The notes: generated from the sequence alone by a model not told the origin. Positions 1-9,422 are shown, counted from the stretch's first letter. The stretch: DNA of 64,000 nt from Bdellovibrionales bacterium (GCA_027459485.1 DAIDIG010000007.1:1-64000); one strand, 5' to 3'. Translations and numbers: made by a program.

Positions 1-335
1 GAATTGCGTCTGGCAAGAGCCGGGGCGAAGGAATTCGTCCGCTCCGGCAAACCCGGGGGGTTGTAGCGGTTAGAGCGAACGATCCGCTGGTAACGGGACC
101 ACCTTGTTCCGGGTGCCGGGTCTATTACTTCTACTGTATCCGCCGCCCGATTGTCGCCTTTCGCGGAGCGAAAGGCGGGCTCCTTTCGCGGAGCGAAAGG
201 CGACGATCACGGCCGTCTCCCCATGGCCGGGCGTTCCTCCCTGTCGAATTGGGGGCCATTCCAGTTTTGAAATGAAAACACAAGAAGTGTCGAGGTTGCT
301 AACAGTGTCACCACCTTAGACACTTTTGAATCAAT
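1..335. mobile_element. possible non-coding end of an IS21-type insertion sequence
   Basis: No convincing coding sequence is present. The hexamer AGTGTC occurs at 286-291 and 304-309 and inverted (GACACT) at 319-324, just after a GGGGGCCATTCCAG stretch (251-264) and an A-rich segment. Clustered short repeats of this kind near a TG/CA terminus are typical of IS21-family ends, where they bind the transposase. The element would end near 335 and its genes would lie left of the window. The family assignment is from memory of such ends and is uncertain. The segment also carries the tandem palindromes listed separately. Confidence 0.35.
155..202. repeat. tandem palindromic repeat, two perfect hairpins
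   Basis: A 21-bp unit (157-177) recurs exactly at 182-202 after a 4-bp spacer. Each unit is a perfect hairpin with arms CCTTTCGC and GCGAAAGG around a GGA loop; the first copy extends to 10-bp arms from 155. It could be a REP-like element, a protein-binding site or a transcription barrier at the end of the putative insertion sequence. Confidence 0.8.
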
Positions 336-516
336 GTATTGGTTCGCTTTCATTTATTGCCTCTTTAGAAATAAGTTACTGCAAACCGTATACCCTGAGC
401 CATTTCTTGTCTTTTCGATGAGACTGCGTATATTCGCGAAACGGCGGCCTATGATCGCGATGATTCGATAGTCAACGCGCTATCGGCTCAATAGCTGTCC
501 CTTTTTAGGAGCAAGT
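336..516. other. intergenic region upstream of the first gene
   Basis: I see no gene here. A Shine-Dalgarno sequence (AGGAG, near 508-512) precedes the ATG at 517, so the promoter of the methyltransferase gene should lie in this stretch. I could not pick out a clear sigma-70 promoter. Confidence 0.5.
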
Positions 517-1143
517 ATGAGCAAAGCTGGTGATTTATTGGAGCAAAACCAAAGATGGAACGAACGATATCAACAAGACGGCTACTACTACGGCCGCGAC
601 GCAAATGATTTTTTGAAGTCGAAGGCCGCTTTGTTCACGCCGGGCAAGAAAGTGTTGTGCCTGGCCGAAGGCGAAGGTCGAAATGCCGTATTTATTGCAA
701 AACAGGGGTGTCAGGTCACCGCTGTTGATTTCTCGGCAGTCGGGCTTGAAAAATTGCAAAAACTCGCGGCAGAAAATTCGGTTACGATTGAAACGACGTG
801 TGCGAATCTCAGGCACTATGAAATGGGCCAGAACAAATGGGATATTATTGTGTCGGTTTGGTGTCATTTGCCGAGCGAGCTACGCCGTCTTGTGCATGCA
901 CGCGTGCCTGACGCCTTGAAGTCCAATGGTCATTTTTTGCTTGAAGCGTACACTCCCAATCAAATTGGCAAAAACACCGGCGGCCCCATAGAATTGGACA
1001 GGGTCATGACGGCGGCGGCACTAAAGGTCGAACTGTCGGGCTTAAAAATCATCGAGCTCCAAGAGACTGAAAGACAAATTTCTGAAGGAGTCGGTCACAA
1101 TGGCATGAGTTCGGTTGTTCAAATGCTGGCACAAAAGATTTAG
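517..1143 (+). CDS. class I SAM-dependent methyltransferase, TehB-like
   Basis: A 208-residue cytoplasmic protein with a Rossmann-type methyltransferase fold. The SAM-binding motif I is VLCLAEGEGRNAVFIA (about residues 46-61), followed by the acidic strand end VTAVDFS, and by DIIVSVWCHLP where family members have motif IV. This pattern is shared by TehB and thiopurine methyltransferase-like enzymes, which methylate small molecules or metalloids. The substrate cannot be read from the sequence. The ATG has a good ribosome binding site, and the next gene starts 6 bp downstream, so the two are probably co-transcribed. Confidence 0.85.
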   Translation: MSKAGDLLEQNQRWNERYQQDGYYYGRDANDFLKSKAALFTPGKKVLCLAEGEGRNAVFIAKQGCQVTAVDFSAVGLEKLQKLAAENSVTIETTCANLRHYEMGQNKWDIIVSVWCHLPSELRRLVHARVPDALKSNGHFLLEAYTPNQIGKNTGGPIELDRVMTAAALKVELSGLKIIELQETERQISEGVGHNGMSSVVQMLAQKI

Positions 1144-1149
1144 GCAGAG

Positions 1150-2310
1150 ATGATCAGACGACTTGGGTTCGCGATTCTTATTGTTTGGTGCGCGCGCGCA
1201 CCGGCCTACGTGCTGCAAATGCCGGCGAACTCGCGGCCTCGTTTTCGCATTGGGAGGTACCTCGGCGGAATCGCCCAAACGGCCTTATCTAATCTTTTTG
1301 CCGTACCCGAAGATCAGTTTGTAAACTGCGCTCGAGTTTTCGCGTTAGACGACGGCACAAAGTTGGCCGGGCTTTATTTTCCCGGCCCGCGGCCGAATGC
1401 GGAACCGCTTGTTATCATCAATTTTGGCCTCGTGGCCGACGATCGCGCCAACCCCGTACGCGATTTCATAAACTCGGTTATTAAACCCGATTTGATTCAC
1501 TCGAGTTTCTTAATAATCGGGAGCGCCACGAGCGCACAGTTTCTGTTGGTGAACGGCGAGATCAGCATCGGCGGCTATGATGAAGGGCGATTGATGGTTC
1601 AGTTGGTAAATGCGCTGGCCAAACAAGGTATCGCCTATTCGTCTCTGCATCTCATGGGGGTCAGCCTCGGCGGCAATGCCGTCTTGCAAGCGCTGATCGA
1701 AGATGCGCGGCTTGGCGGCGGCCGATTTTCGTCGGCGGTGATATTCAGCGGCGTCATCAACGAAGAGGAGTCGACGCAAACCGTGTTTACGACCTATGGC
1801 GCTCCTCTCAAAGGTTTGCCGTCTGGCGATCGTTTGTCGACCGGCGGCCGGATTATTTTAGATGCGGCCGTCGACCATTTTAATGACATTCTTCGCTTCA
1901 AAGGTGAAGACACTGTGCCCCCACCGTGGGAAAACTTGGGCCAGTACTTTTACAACGAATTTGAAACTCGCCGAGAAGACCTCACAATGAATCCGGTGTC
2001 GATGGCGTCATGGAACCCGATGGTTTCATTGTTATCGGTTGAAGACTACGTGCGGACCAGTTCGGCGATTGTCATGAATGACTTGGACGAAATTCGTGTT
2101 CCCGTGATTGTTGTTCATGCCGAGAACGACCCGATCATTCCGTACAGTCAATTCGAACGACTGCAAACGGCTGAGGTCAAAAATGCCAACGTCGGCACAT
2201 TGGGCACTCCCGTCGGCGGTCATTGGGGTTTTCTCTATATGTACGGCCCGAGGTGGGTAGAAGACATCCTCAATCGGTCCGTGCGGCGGGCGACCAAAAT
2301 AATAGATTGA
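1150..2310 (+). CDS. secreted alpha/beta-hydrolase fold protein
   Basis: A 386-residue protein with a hydrophobic N-terminus that looks like a signal peptide. The catalytic triad is visible: the nucleophile Ser172 in GVSLGG, Asp327 in HAENDPIIP and His358 in GGHWGF. Spacing and order fit the alpha/beta-hydrolase fold of esterases, lipases and YheT-type hydrolases. The substrate is unknown. It follows the methyltransferase gene by 6 bp, so the two probably share a transcript. Confidence 0.8.
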   Translation: MIRRLGFAILIVWCARAPAYVLQMPANSRPRFRIGRYLGGIAQTALSNLFAVPEDQFVNCARVFALDDGTKLAGLYFPGPRPNAEPLVIINFGLVADDRANPVRDFINSVIKPDLIHSSFLIIGSATSAQFLLVNGEISIGGYDEGRLMVQLVNALAKQGIAYSSLHLMGVSLGGNAVLQALIEDARLGGGRFSSAVIFSGVINEEESTQTVFTTYGAPLKGLPSGDRLSTGGRIILDAAVDHFNDILRFKGEDTVPPPWENLGQYFYNEFETRREDLTMNPVSMASWNPMVSLLSVEDYVRTSSAIVMNDLDEIRVPVIVVHAENDPIIPYSQFERLQTAEVKNANVGTLGTPVGGHWGFLYMYGPRWVEDILNRSVRRATKIID

Positions 2311-2361
2311 AAGAACTCATCAGCGAATTGAAATAATCCAAAACGGAGATAAAGTAGAGGC

Positions 2362-3618
2362 ATGGCCACGCTTCAAGACTTTATCCCTCAGTCTCTTGTC
2401 CCGATCGCGATCACTCTCGCGCTTTCGTTTCTCATCGGCTTCGAGCGTGAGGAGCGGCACCGAACCGACGCCTACAGTTTCGGGGGAGTGAGAACATTCC
2501 CTCTTATTGGTCTTTGCGGGTACATGGTCAGCAGCTTATCACCGGCCGATGCGATACCGCTCGGCCTCGGGTTTCTCGGCCTTTCGATTCTACTGTGGCT
2601 GTCGTATCAAAAAAAGATTCAGACCGTTGCATCGGCCGGTATGACATCCGAAGTCTCGGCGCTCTTCACTTATCTTCTCGGCGCCGTCGTCGCGCACGGC
2701 AATTATTGGCAGGCCGTCACGCTCACGGTCGTCGCGCTTTTACTGCTCGAGCTCAAAACGACTCTCGAACGGTTGGCCAAAAAAATTCCGCCTGATGAGA
2801 TTTTGACGTTCACTCGGTTTCTCTTGATGACGGCGGTCATATTACCGCTCATTCCGAATCGGGATTTCACCGATTTCGCGATCAACCCGTATCACGTCTG
2901 GCTGGTCGTCGTTGCGATCAGCGGTATTTCATATCTCGCGTACGTGCTCGATTTGCTGCTCGGACAATCGCTCGGCGTTATGATGTCGGCGGCCTTTGGC
3001 GGGCTTTACTCTTCGACCGTTACGACGGTCGCGCTCGCTCGCCGCTCGGGCGATGAAGCCAGCGCCAATAAACTCGCGGGTGCAATTCTGATCGCGTCGG
3101 GCCTCATGTATTTTCGCTTGCTTGTTCTTTTGACGATCTTCAATGCGGCTCTCGGCCGCGCGCTCGCGATCCCGTTTATTGTTTTGGGAGTGATCGGCAC
3201 AGCGGCCGGTTGGATGTGGGCCAAATGGCGTCCGTCGGGGAACGGGGCCCACCAGGCGATTGAACGGCAGAACCCTCTTGAGTTGAAATCGGCATTTCTG
3301 TTTGCGCTGCTGTTCGTCTTCATGGCCGTGTTGACGAAACTTGTATTGCTGCACGCGGGTCAACACGGGTTATATGTTCTTTCGTTTGTCACAGGCCTTA
3401 CCGATATTGATCCGTTTGTGATGAGTTTGTCGCAAAGTGCCGGCGCCGCTACGCCGCTTTTGCTCGCGGCGAAGAGCGTGGTCATCGCTTCGGCAAGCAA
3501 CGATTTGATCAAAGGGATTTACGCCTATGCGGCCGGTCGCGGATCGCTCCGCAAGCAAGCGCTCATCTTGCTTGTGGTTTTGGCTCTCGCCACGTTCGTA
3601 TCGCTGGCTTTTGTCTGA
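2362..3618 (+). CDS. MgtC/SapB family protein with DUF4010 domain
   Basis: A 418-residue integral membrane protein. The N-terminal third has the MgtC/SapB signature (LSFLIGFEREERHR, then GGVRTFPLIGLCGYM). The C-terminal part, rich in transmembrane segments, corresponds to DUF4010. Proteins of this architecture are widespread; true MgtC affects Mg2+ limitation and ATP synthase activity, but this long form has no established role. Start: ATG at 2362 after GGAGATAAAGTAGAGGC, so the ribosome binding site is weak. It converges with ppk2, leaving 15 bp between stops. Confidence 0.85.
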   Translation: MATLQDFIPQSLVPIAITLALSFLIGFEREERHRTDAYSFGGVRTFPLIGLCGYMVSSLSPADAIPLGLGFLGLSILLWLSYQKKIQTVASAGMTSEVSALFTYLLGAVVAHGNYWQAVTLTVVALLLLELKTTLERLAKKIPPDEILTFTRFLLMTAVILPLIPNRDFTDFAINPYHVWLVVVAISGISYLAYVLDLLLGQSLGVMMSAAFGGLYSSTVTTVALARRSGDEASANKLAGAILIASGLMYFRLLVLLTIFNAALGRALAIPFIVLGVIGTAAGWMWAKWRPSGNGAHQAIERQNPLELKSAFLFALLFVFMAVLTKLVLLHAGQHGLYVLSFVTGLTDIDPFVMSLSQSAGAATPLLLAAKSVVIASASNDLIKGIYAYAAGRGSLRKQALILLVVLALATFVSLAFV

Positions 3619-3633
3619 ACAAAACCGTGGCGT

Positions 3634-4521
3634 TTATTTAAGGGCCGCACGAGCGGCGGCGGCTTGCTTTTTCATCGCTGAATCGACGGGCGGATAATCA
3701 AGCTTAAGTGATGAAATCGTGTGCGTGATGATCTCCGCCACAAGAGTTCTTGCACCCCATTTAAAATCGGCCGGGATCACATACCATGGTGCCCACGCGG
3801 TGCTGGTCGCCGAGATGGCCTGTTCGTAGGCGTGGCGATATTCCTTCCAAAACCCGCGTTCGCGCAAATCCGATGCTGAAAACTTCCACAGCTTTTCGGT
3901 GTCATCGAGACGCGCCAGCAACCGGCGTTTTTGTTCATCCTTTGAGATGTGCAAAAAGAACTTCAGTATGACTGTGCCGTTTCGAGTGAGGTGCCTTTCG
4001 AAAGCGTTGATATCGTCGTAACGCGATTGCCAAAATTTCTCTTCGTTTTTGATTTTCAGATGTTGCTTTGCGATCCATTCAGGGTGAACTCGCACCGCCG
4101 CCACGTCTTCATAATACGAACGGTTGAATATGGCGATACGCCCCCGCTCGGGCGTCGCAGAACTGTACCGCCAAAGAAATGTGTGGCCGAGCTCTTGCGC
4201 GGAGGGTTGTTTGAAACCGTGAACTGAGCAACCTTGCGGGTTGACTCCCGACATTACGTGCTTGATCGTGCCGTCTTTGCCGGCGGCGTCCATCCCTTGC
4301 AGAATGATCAGTACGGCCCTTGCGTCGCTCGCATAGAGCAGCTCTTGCGCGGCCTCGAGTTCTTGCACATTTTTCTTGAGCAGTTTCTTAGCTTCATCTT
4401 TCAGTTCGTCTTCGGATTGTTCGAAGGCCGATTCGTGGCACCAGTTCGTCTCCACATTTTTCAAGTGAAGCTCGGTACCCGGATGAACGCGCAACTTTTT
4501 GATCGATTTATTGCCGAGCAT
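3634..4521 (-). CDS. ppk2: polyphosphate kinase 2 family protein (PPK2)
   Basis: A 295-residue soluble kinase that transfers phosphate between polyphosphate and nucleotides. The Walker A motif GMDAAGKDG is at residues 76-84, FNRSYYEDV follows near 131-139, and the lid-region motif DLRERGFWKEY is present. This is the single-domain form. PPK2 subclass (NDP versus NMP as acceptor) cannot be decided by eye. Its start overlaps the end of galE by 14 bp, so the two are translationally linked. Confidence 0.93.
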   Translation of the reverse strand: MLGNKSIKKLRVHPGTELHLKNVETNWCHESAFEQSEDELKDEAKKLLKKNVQELEAAQELLYASDARAVLIILQGMDAAGKDGTIKHVMSGVNPQGCSVHGFKQPSAQELGHTFLWRYSSATPERGRIAIFNRSYYEDVAAVRVHPEWIAKQHLKIKNEEKFWQSRYDDINAFERHLTRNGTVILKFFLHISKDEQKRRLLARLDDTEKLWKFSASDLRERGFWKEYRHAYEQAISATSTAWAPWYVIPADFKWGARTLVAEIITHTISSLKLDYPPVDSAMKKQAAAARAALK

Positions 4522-5494
4522 GAGGCGGCCCCCAGGCGTGCGCGGTCTTTACAATTGTCTCGAGAGTCGAGTGGAGTGGCTGCCACTTTAAAATTTCGTT
4601 GGCGCGTCGGGCGTCGGCGACAAGGCGAGGCGGATCACCCGGTCGTCGTTCACTGATCGCACGATGAACCGGGCGTCGAACGGCCTTTTCAACCGCTTGA
4701 ATGATTTCAAGAACAGAATAACCGTTACCTGTGCCAAGGTTAAACGCTTCGAACGCGGGCCGAGTATCCGTTAAAAGCCAGTCAAGGGCCTTCACATGCG
4801 CATCGGCCAAATCGGTCACGTGAATGTAGTCGCGTACACACGTGCCGTCGGGAGTGGGGTAATCGCCGCCAAAAACTTGCAGCGGTTGGCCCGCGTCGGT
4901 CGCCGCGAGCACGAGTGGGATCAGATGAGTTTCTGGTTCATGCCATTCGCCGATTTCACGATCGGGGTCGGCACCGGCGGCGTTGAAATAGCGTAGCGCC
5001 ACGCTTCGAAAGCCATTGGCCGTCGCCGCACGTAGAATTTGCTCGACCATCCACTTCGACTGGCCGTACGGGTTAACCGGCTGTTGTGGGATGTCTTCGT
5101 TTATAAAAGGCACATTCGGCACGCCATAGGTCGCGCAGGTCGACGAAAAAACGAGATTTCGCACTCCCGCCGCATTCATCGCCGAGAGCAGCGACAACGT
5201 ACCAGCCACGTTGTTTTCATAATACCGGAGCGGATCGCGCACGGATTCGCCGACATAGGCCAGCGCCGCAAAGTGAAGCACAGCCGAGGGTTTGAATTCT
5301 TTCAATACTGCCGTCAGCTTTTCGGTGTCGTGCAGGTCGCCTTCGATCAGTTCGCCCCATTTGACGAATTCACGATGGCCACGCGAAAGGTTATCGTAGA
5401 CGACTGGCGCCCAACCGGCCGCATGCAACATTTTACACGTATGGCTGCCGATATACCCAGCCCCGCCTGTCACCAATATATTAACGCGACTCAT
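4508..5494 (-). CDS. galE: UDP-glucose 4-epimerase
   Basis: A 328-residue short-chain dehydrogenase-type epimerase that interconverts UDP-glucose and UDP-galactose. The NAD-binding glycine motif GGAGYIGSH is at residues 10-18, the catalytic Thr119 sits in FSSTCATYG, and the YxxxK pair is Tyr143/Lys147 in NPYGQSK. Length matches GalE. It precedes ppk2 with a 14-bp overlap and is divergent from a glycosyltransferase-like gene, which suggests it supplies a UDP-sugar for surface glycans. UDP-GlcNAc 4-epimerase activity is also possible. Confidence 0.93.
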   Translation of the reverse strand: MSRVNILVTGGAGYIGSHTCKMLHAAGWAPVVYDNLSRGHREFVKWGELIEGDLHDTEKLTAVLKEFKPSAVLHFAALAYVGESVRDPLRYYENNVAGTLSLLSAMNAAGVRNLVFSSTCATYGVPNVPFINEDIPQQPVNPYGQSKWMVEQILRAATANGFRSVALRYFNAAGADPDREIGEWHEPETHLIPLVLAATDAGQPLQVFGGDYPTPDGTCVRDYIHVTDLADAHVKALDWLLTDTRPAFEAFNLGTGNGYSVLEIIQAVEKAVRRPVHRAISERRPGDPPRLVADARRANEILKWQPLHSTLETIVKTAHAWGPPHARQ

Positions 5495-5537
5495 ATTTAT
5501 CGTTCATACACCTTCTGGCACATTAGTGCCTAGAGAA

Positions 5538-6344
5538 ATGAAACAAGCGACAATTGTTTTACAAGCATACGGCACCGACACCATCATTCACCAGAACATG
5601 GTGTGTTTGTTGAGTTTGCTCCACCAGGCAGATCTCAACGCAATCGCGCGCGTGCTCGTTTACACCGATCGGGCCGATCAATTTCAGAAATTTTTCAATC
5701 ACGAATGGGCGCGGGCTCACGTGCAGTATGAAGACTTATCACCGGAACGGGTGAAGAGTTGGCGGGGGGCGATCAATTTTGTTCATCGCGTGAAGATCGA
5801 AATGCTTCGCGACGCCGTGATAAAAACCGGCGACTCGGTCGTATTTTATGTCGACGGCGACACGATTTTTATACGCGACCCTTCGCCGATGTTTGGGCAA
5901 ATCGACGCGCGTAACAGCGTGATGCATGAACTTGAAAATATCATTGATTTGGGCGGTGATCCGATTTCAAAAAAATTGACGCGTTTTCTGCAGAAGTCCT
6001 GGCGCCCGGATGACGAAGTCGGCCGTGGTCTCACCTCGGGGATCGCCATGTGGAATGCCGGTGTACTCGGGTTCTCCCAGCATTTTGCCCCGCATCTCGA
6101 CGAAGTCTTGTATCTTACCGAGAAATTATACACGGCCTACCCGAAACACGTCATGGAACAGCTGGCATTTTCGTATTGTCTGCGCGCGCATACCCGAATT
6201 CGAGATGCGCGAGACAGCATTTTGCATTATTGGCGCGAAAAAGATCTCTATAATGAGCGCATTCGGCAGTTTTTGAATGCTCATTCAACGGCCACTCAGG
6301 CCCTCGATCAAATGGCAAAGGCGTTCGAATTGCCCATGCGGTAA
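5538..6344 (+). CDS. putative GT-A fold glycosyltransferase
   Basis: A protein of about 268 residues. It shows a DxD-like metal/nucleotide-sugar motif in VVFYVDGDTIF, then the family-8-like segment MWNAGVLGF, an acidic EQLAFSY segment and a late HYW; this order is seen in GT-A glycosyltransferases. No membrane segment is visible. A GTG at 5526 is an alternative start giving four more residues; I prefer the ATG. Divergence from galE 43 bp away supports a role in sugar transfer. Donor and acceptor are unknown. Confidence 0.65.
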   Translation: MKQATIVLQAYGTDTIIHQNMVCLLSLLHQADLNAIARVLVYTDRADQFQKFFNHEWARAHVQYEDLSPERVKSWRGAINFVHRVKIEMLRDAVIKTGDSVVFYVDGDTIFIRDPSPMFGQIDARNSVMHELENIIDLGGDPISKKLTRFLQKSWRPDDEVGRGLTSGIAMWNAGVLGFSQHFAPHLDEVLYLTEKLYTAYPKHVMEQLAFSYCLRAHTRIRDARDSILHYWREKDLYNERIRQFLNAHSTATQALDQMAKAFELPMR

Positions 6345-6348
6345 TTCT

Positions 6349-9321
6349 TTACCACGTCGACGTCACACCGAAAGTTGCGAGAAAATCCATTTGCCCGGTG
6401 TCGCTCGGTTTGTATTCGAGAAGTGACAACCGAACCGGCAAACTGTTAGCCAAAAGCAACTCAAGCTCGACGCCGCCGCCGGTCTCACTGAACAACTGTA
6501 AATCGGTGGCGTGCGGGTCAGTGGCCCCTTGATAATCATTGTAAAAACCGAGAAGCGCGAAACGTCTCATACTGATCGGGAATACGGGGAAGTAAAATCC
6601 CCAGTCGATCGCCTGCTTGAGCTGGATGCTCTCGCGCCGAATATCGTAAAAATCAGCTTCTTCGAATGCGTTCGGGTCGGGCAAACGGTACACAATTGCC
6701 GCCGTTGAAATCGGGAACGGATCGACGAACTCCCGCAGTTCGGCAACCGGGATTTGACCATCCGTGAACGATTCTTGGTACTGTGCTGAAAGGTAAGTCT
6801 GATGCCAGAGATCCCAAAGCGCCGAGGCTTGCCCTGAGTATTCGGCGGCTTGCACGCTCCACGGAACATTATGAATCAGTTCATGATCAAGTTCTAATCC
6901 GTAGCGCAAATAATCGTCGTAGCCGAGCGGCTCGGTGACGCGCTTTTGTGTGACCCACTGAGTGAGGTCGGTGAATCGGCGTCTTGTGTTGATATCGGGG
7001 TAAGGATTATTGTCGTTTTCATAAACGAAATATTCTGACAATGTCGACGTCCATTCGGGCCGAACAAAAAACGGATAGATTACGCCCGCGGCTCCGAGCC
7101 ACGAATCGTAGCGGCTCGTCCCGTTAGATGTCCCGTACGTATTGCCGCCCCCGACATTCGACGACAGCGGAGAGTTGAGATAGAGATTTCGTGTGTATTG
7201 GGCGAGAGCCGTCCAGTTTAAGACGTGCTCACTATTTAAATAGTCAATTGTCGATTGGGCGTAATCATCGGTGCCGGCGGCCACTCCGATAGAAAGTTGT
7301 TGATTCAGCAGGGGATCAGAAAAATTCATCGTCGCCCCGCCAATTGTTACGTCCGAATTACCCGACGACACCGAATAAAGCATTGGGTCGAGACCTGCAA
7401 AACTCATGTCATGCCACGAGCTGTATTTCGTTTCTTTTTTGGGATCAAGCGGTGGCGGAGCGAACGTCGGCGCCGCCGTCGCTGTTTGCGTCGCCGTTGC
7501 GGACGTCGGCTGAGTCGTGGGTGCGGCCGCAGGTTCAGTTGGCGCTTTCGCAGTCCCCGCATTTGAGGCAAGCGAACTCGGTGGGTTCACCTGGGCCTGC
7601 TCGAATAAATTAAAGTTCGGGCTTTTCTCAAATGAGTATTTGTATTCGAAAGGGGCTTCTGAAGTTTCGCTGAGTGGGATGATTTTATAATTGTAGCCGG
7701 TGTCTGAGACTTCATCTACAAAAGCGGACTTATCGTTGATCAGTTCGGCATCAACGACGACGTCTGAGCTTGTCATGCGAGTGAACTGACCGTTTTGCCA
7801 CTTAAATAAAGATGCGCCTCGTTCGACAGGCGCTATAAAATACACGGCGCCCGACGCATCGACATCGACCGGGAAGCCCCAATAACCCACGTAGGAAAAA
7901 AGCGCCTGGTCACCCCGATATAAGACACGCTGACTTTTATCTTGCCGAAAATAATACGGTTGTAAGTCAGGGCCGAAGATTGCCGTTGATGCGGTGACGC
8001 CGATATTTTGCTTGTTCTTCCCATTCAGACTTCCGGACCAAAGCGAAAAGCGCAAAAATGAATTGTTGGCATCACCGTAAAGAATGTGATCGCCACTCAT
8101 ATCATAGATATACTTATCCTCGCTCGAACGGTCGAATGAATATCCATTAGAGAATAAACCCGCCTTGATATTTTCATTGTCGATTGGCGCCGACGAGGAC
8201 GCGGCAAGGCGACCTTTTGAATTGCGAAAAACGCGCCCCATCGGCAAATCGATTCGACGATTTTGCCATGTTTTCGATTTGATATTGTAGATATGAAGAA
8301 CAGGTAACGTTTCACCGTCCGTCGTCAAAAACCGAATGTCATCGCCGTCTTTCGTAAAATCTCCTTTGAAAACAGAGCGAAACAGAGTCGGGCTCGGATC
8401 CGACTTCTGTGTGCTGAAAAGTGGCTGCCAGGTCTTCAAAAAATCCGAAATCGCCGTCTCGTAGCCGAATCCGAATGTTTTATAAAACGCCTCGTCAACT
8501 TTGAGCGGATTTATAAAATTGAAGGCGTGCCAGCCATAATATTTATTGACCTGCGCGATGCCGAATTGTTCAGCGAGCGATGCTTCGAGATAACCGCCGA
8601 CCCAATACTTCTCTTGGGTGAACGGAAAATAAAGGTGGTTGTTCATAAGCCGGGTTGAATTCACCTTACCGGCTTTAGCAAGTGCCAACACCGTCGCACG
8701 CACTTCGCCGTTAAATAACCGGCCGCCGTTGCCGAATTGACTCTCATTGAGCACGGCGTTGCCTTCGAGTAGAAACGTCGGCAAGTACATGTTCGGGTAT
8801 TCCATGTAATCCAACATCGGTAACGGAAATTCACCCGAAAGCGACAACCCGGTGTTACCAAACATCTGTTTCATAAGTGCGGCGAGCTGTTTCTTTTGAT
8901 CCAGCTGATACAAGTGGCTTGTCTCGTGAGAAAGAAGCATGTCGAGCCATGAATCGGCTGTAAACGCGTTCGGGTTTTGCGCACCACCGGGAAAGAAGAT
9001 CGTATAAAGTCGCGGCAAGACGGTTGTCTCTCCGTTGGCAATCTGGTTACGATCTGAGGCGAGAATGAGAGTGGGATGTTCGTCGAAATGCCAGGCAAAA
9101 TCCTTTTCATAAATTCGACGAATTTTTTCATTGAAGAAAACCAAATCACGAATTAGCGGGCGATCGCTTGCGGGGTAAATAAATCGATAAAATCCGTCAT
9201 CGTAGACATAATAAGGTTCGTCATTATAGACGGTTAGCTTCGAAGACCCGCCTGCCGCTTGGGCATGAGCGTGTGGCGTCGGGAGTAGCAAAGATGCGAC
9301 AACAAGGATGAAAAAAGTCAT
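6349..9321 (-). CDS. secreted metalloprotease-like protein with C-terminal outer-membrane barrel
   Basis: A protein of about 990 residues. The start at 9321 is chosen because a clean signal peptide follows (hydrophobic core ending AHAQA); the frame stays open to 9411. A zinc motif HETSH (His132, His136) is followed by FLLEGNAVLNES with Glu187, the arrangement of gluzincin (peptidase MA-like) enzymes. Residues about 300-570 contain repeated short beta units suggestive of a propeller. A Pro/Ala/Thr-rich linker lies near 590-625, and the last ~350 residues look like beta strands, ending in Trp as outer-membrane barrels often do. The substrate is unknown. Confidence 0.65.
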   Translation of the reverse strand: MTFFILVVASLLLPTPHAHAQAAGGSSKLTVYNDEPYYVYDDGFYRFIYPASDRPLIRDLVFFNEKIRRIYEKDFAWHFDEHPTLILASDRNQIANGETTVLPRLYTIFFPGGAQNPNAFTADSWLDMLLSHETSHLYQLDQKKQLAALMKQMFGNTGLSLSGEFPLPMLDYMEYPNMYLPTFLLEGNAVLNESQFGNGGRLFNGEVRATVLALAKAGKVNSTRLMNNHLYFPFTQEKYWVGGYLEASLAEQFGIAQVNKYYGWHAFNFINPLKVDEAFYKTFGFGYETAISDFLKTWQPLFSTQKSDPSPTLFRSVFKGDFTKDGDDIRFLTTDGETLPVLHIYNIKSKTWQNRRIDLPMGRVFRNSKGRLAASSSAPIDNENIKAGLFSNGYSFDRSSEDKYIYDMSGDHILYGDANNSFLRFSLWSGSLNGKNKQNIGVTASTAIFGPDLQPYYFRQDKSQRVLYRGDQALFSYVGYWGFPVDVDASGAVYFIAPVERGASLFKWQNGQFTRMTSSDVVVDAELINDKSAFVDEVSDTGYNYKIIPLSETSEAPFEYKYSFEKSPNFNLFEQAQVNPPSSLASNAGTAKAPTEPAAAPTTQPTSATATQTATAAPTFAPPPLDPKKETKYSSWHDMSFAGLDPMLYSVSSGNSDVTIGGATMNFSDPLLNQQLSIGVAAGTDDYAQSTIDYLNSEHVLNWTALAQYTRNLYLNSPLSSNVGGGNTYGTSNGTSRYDSWLGAAGVIYPFFVRPEWTSTLSEYFVYENDNNPYPDINTRRRFTDLTQWVTQKRVTEPLGYDDYLRYGLELDHELIHNVPWSVQAAEYSGQASALWDLWHQTYLSAQYQESFTDGQIPVAELREFVDPFPISTAAIVYRLPDPNAFEEADFYDIRRESIQLKQAIDWGFYFPVFPISMRRFALLGFYNDYQGATDPHATDLQLFSETGGGVELELLLANSLPVRLSLLEYKPSDTGQMDFLATFGVTSTW

Positions 9322-9422
9322 ACGTTCATGATGGGTGAAGGGGCCTAACTGGTCAAAAGATTTGAAAAAATGGCATTTTAGGTGTAAAGAAATTAGACAG
9401 TTACCAAGCATCAGGAGGTTTC

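Noticed and set aside
60-150. tRNA-like stretch (TAGCGGTTAGAGC followed by paired segments)
   Set aside because: The arms cannot be folded into a proper cloverleaf with a T-loop GTTCGA and acceptor stem.
104-319. 71-residue open frame at the left edge
   Set aside because: It runs through the tandem palindromes, is Arg/Pro/Ser rich and has no ribosome binding site.
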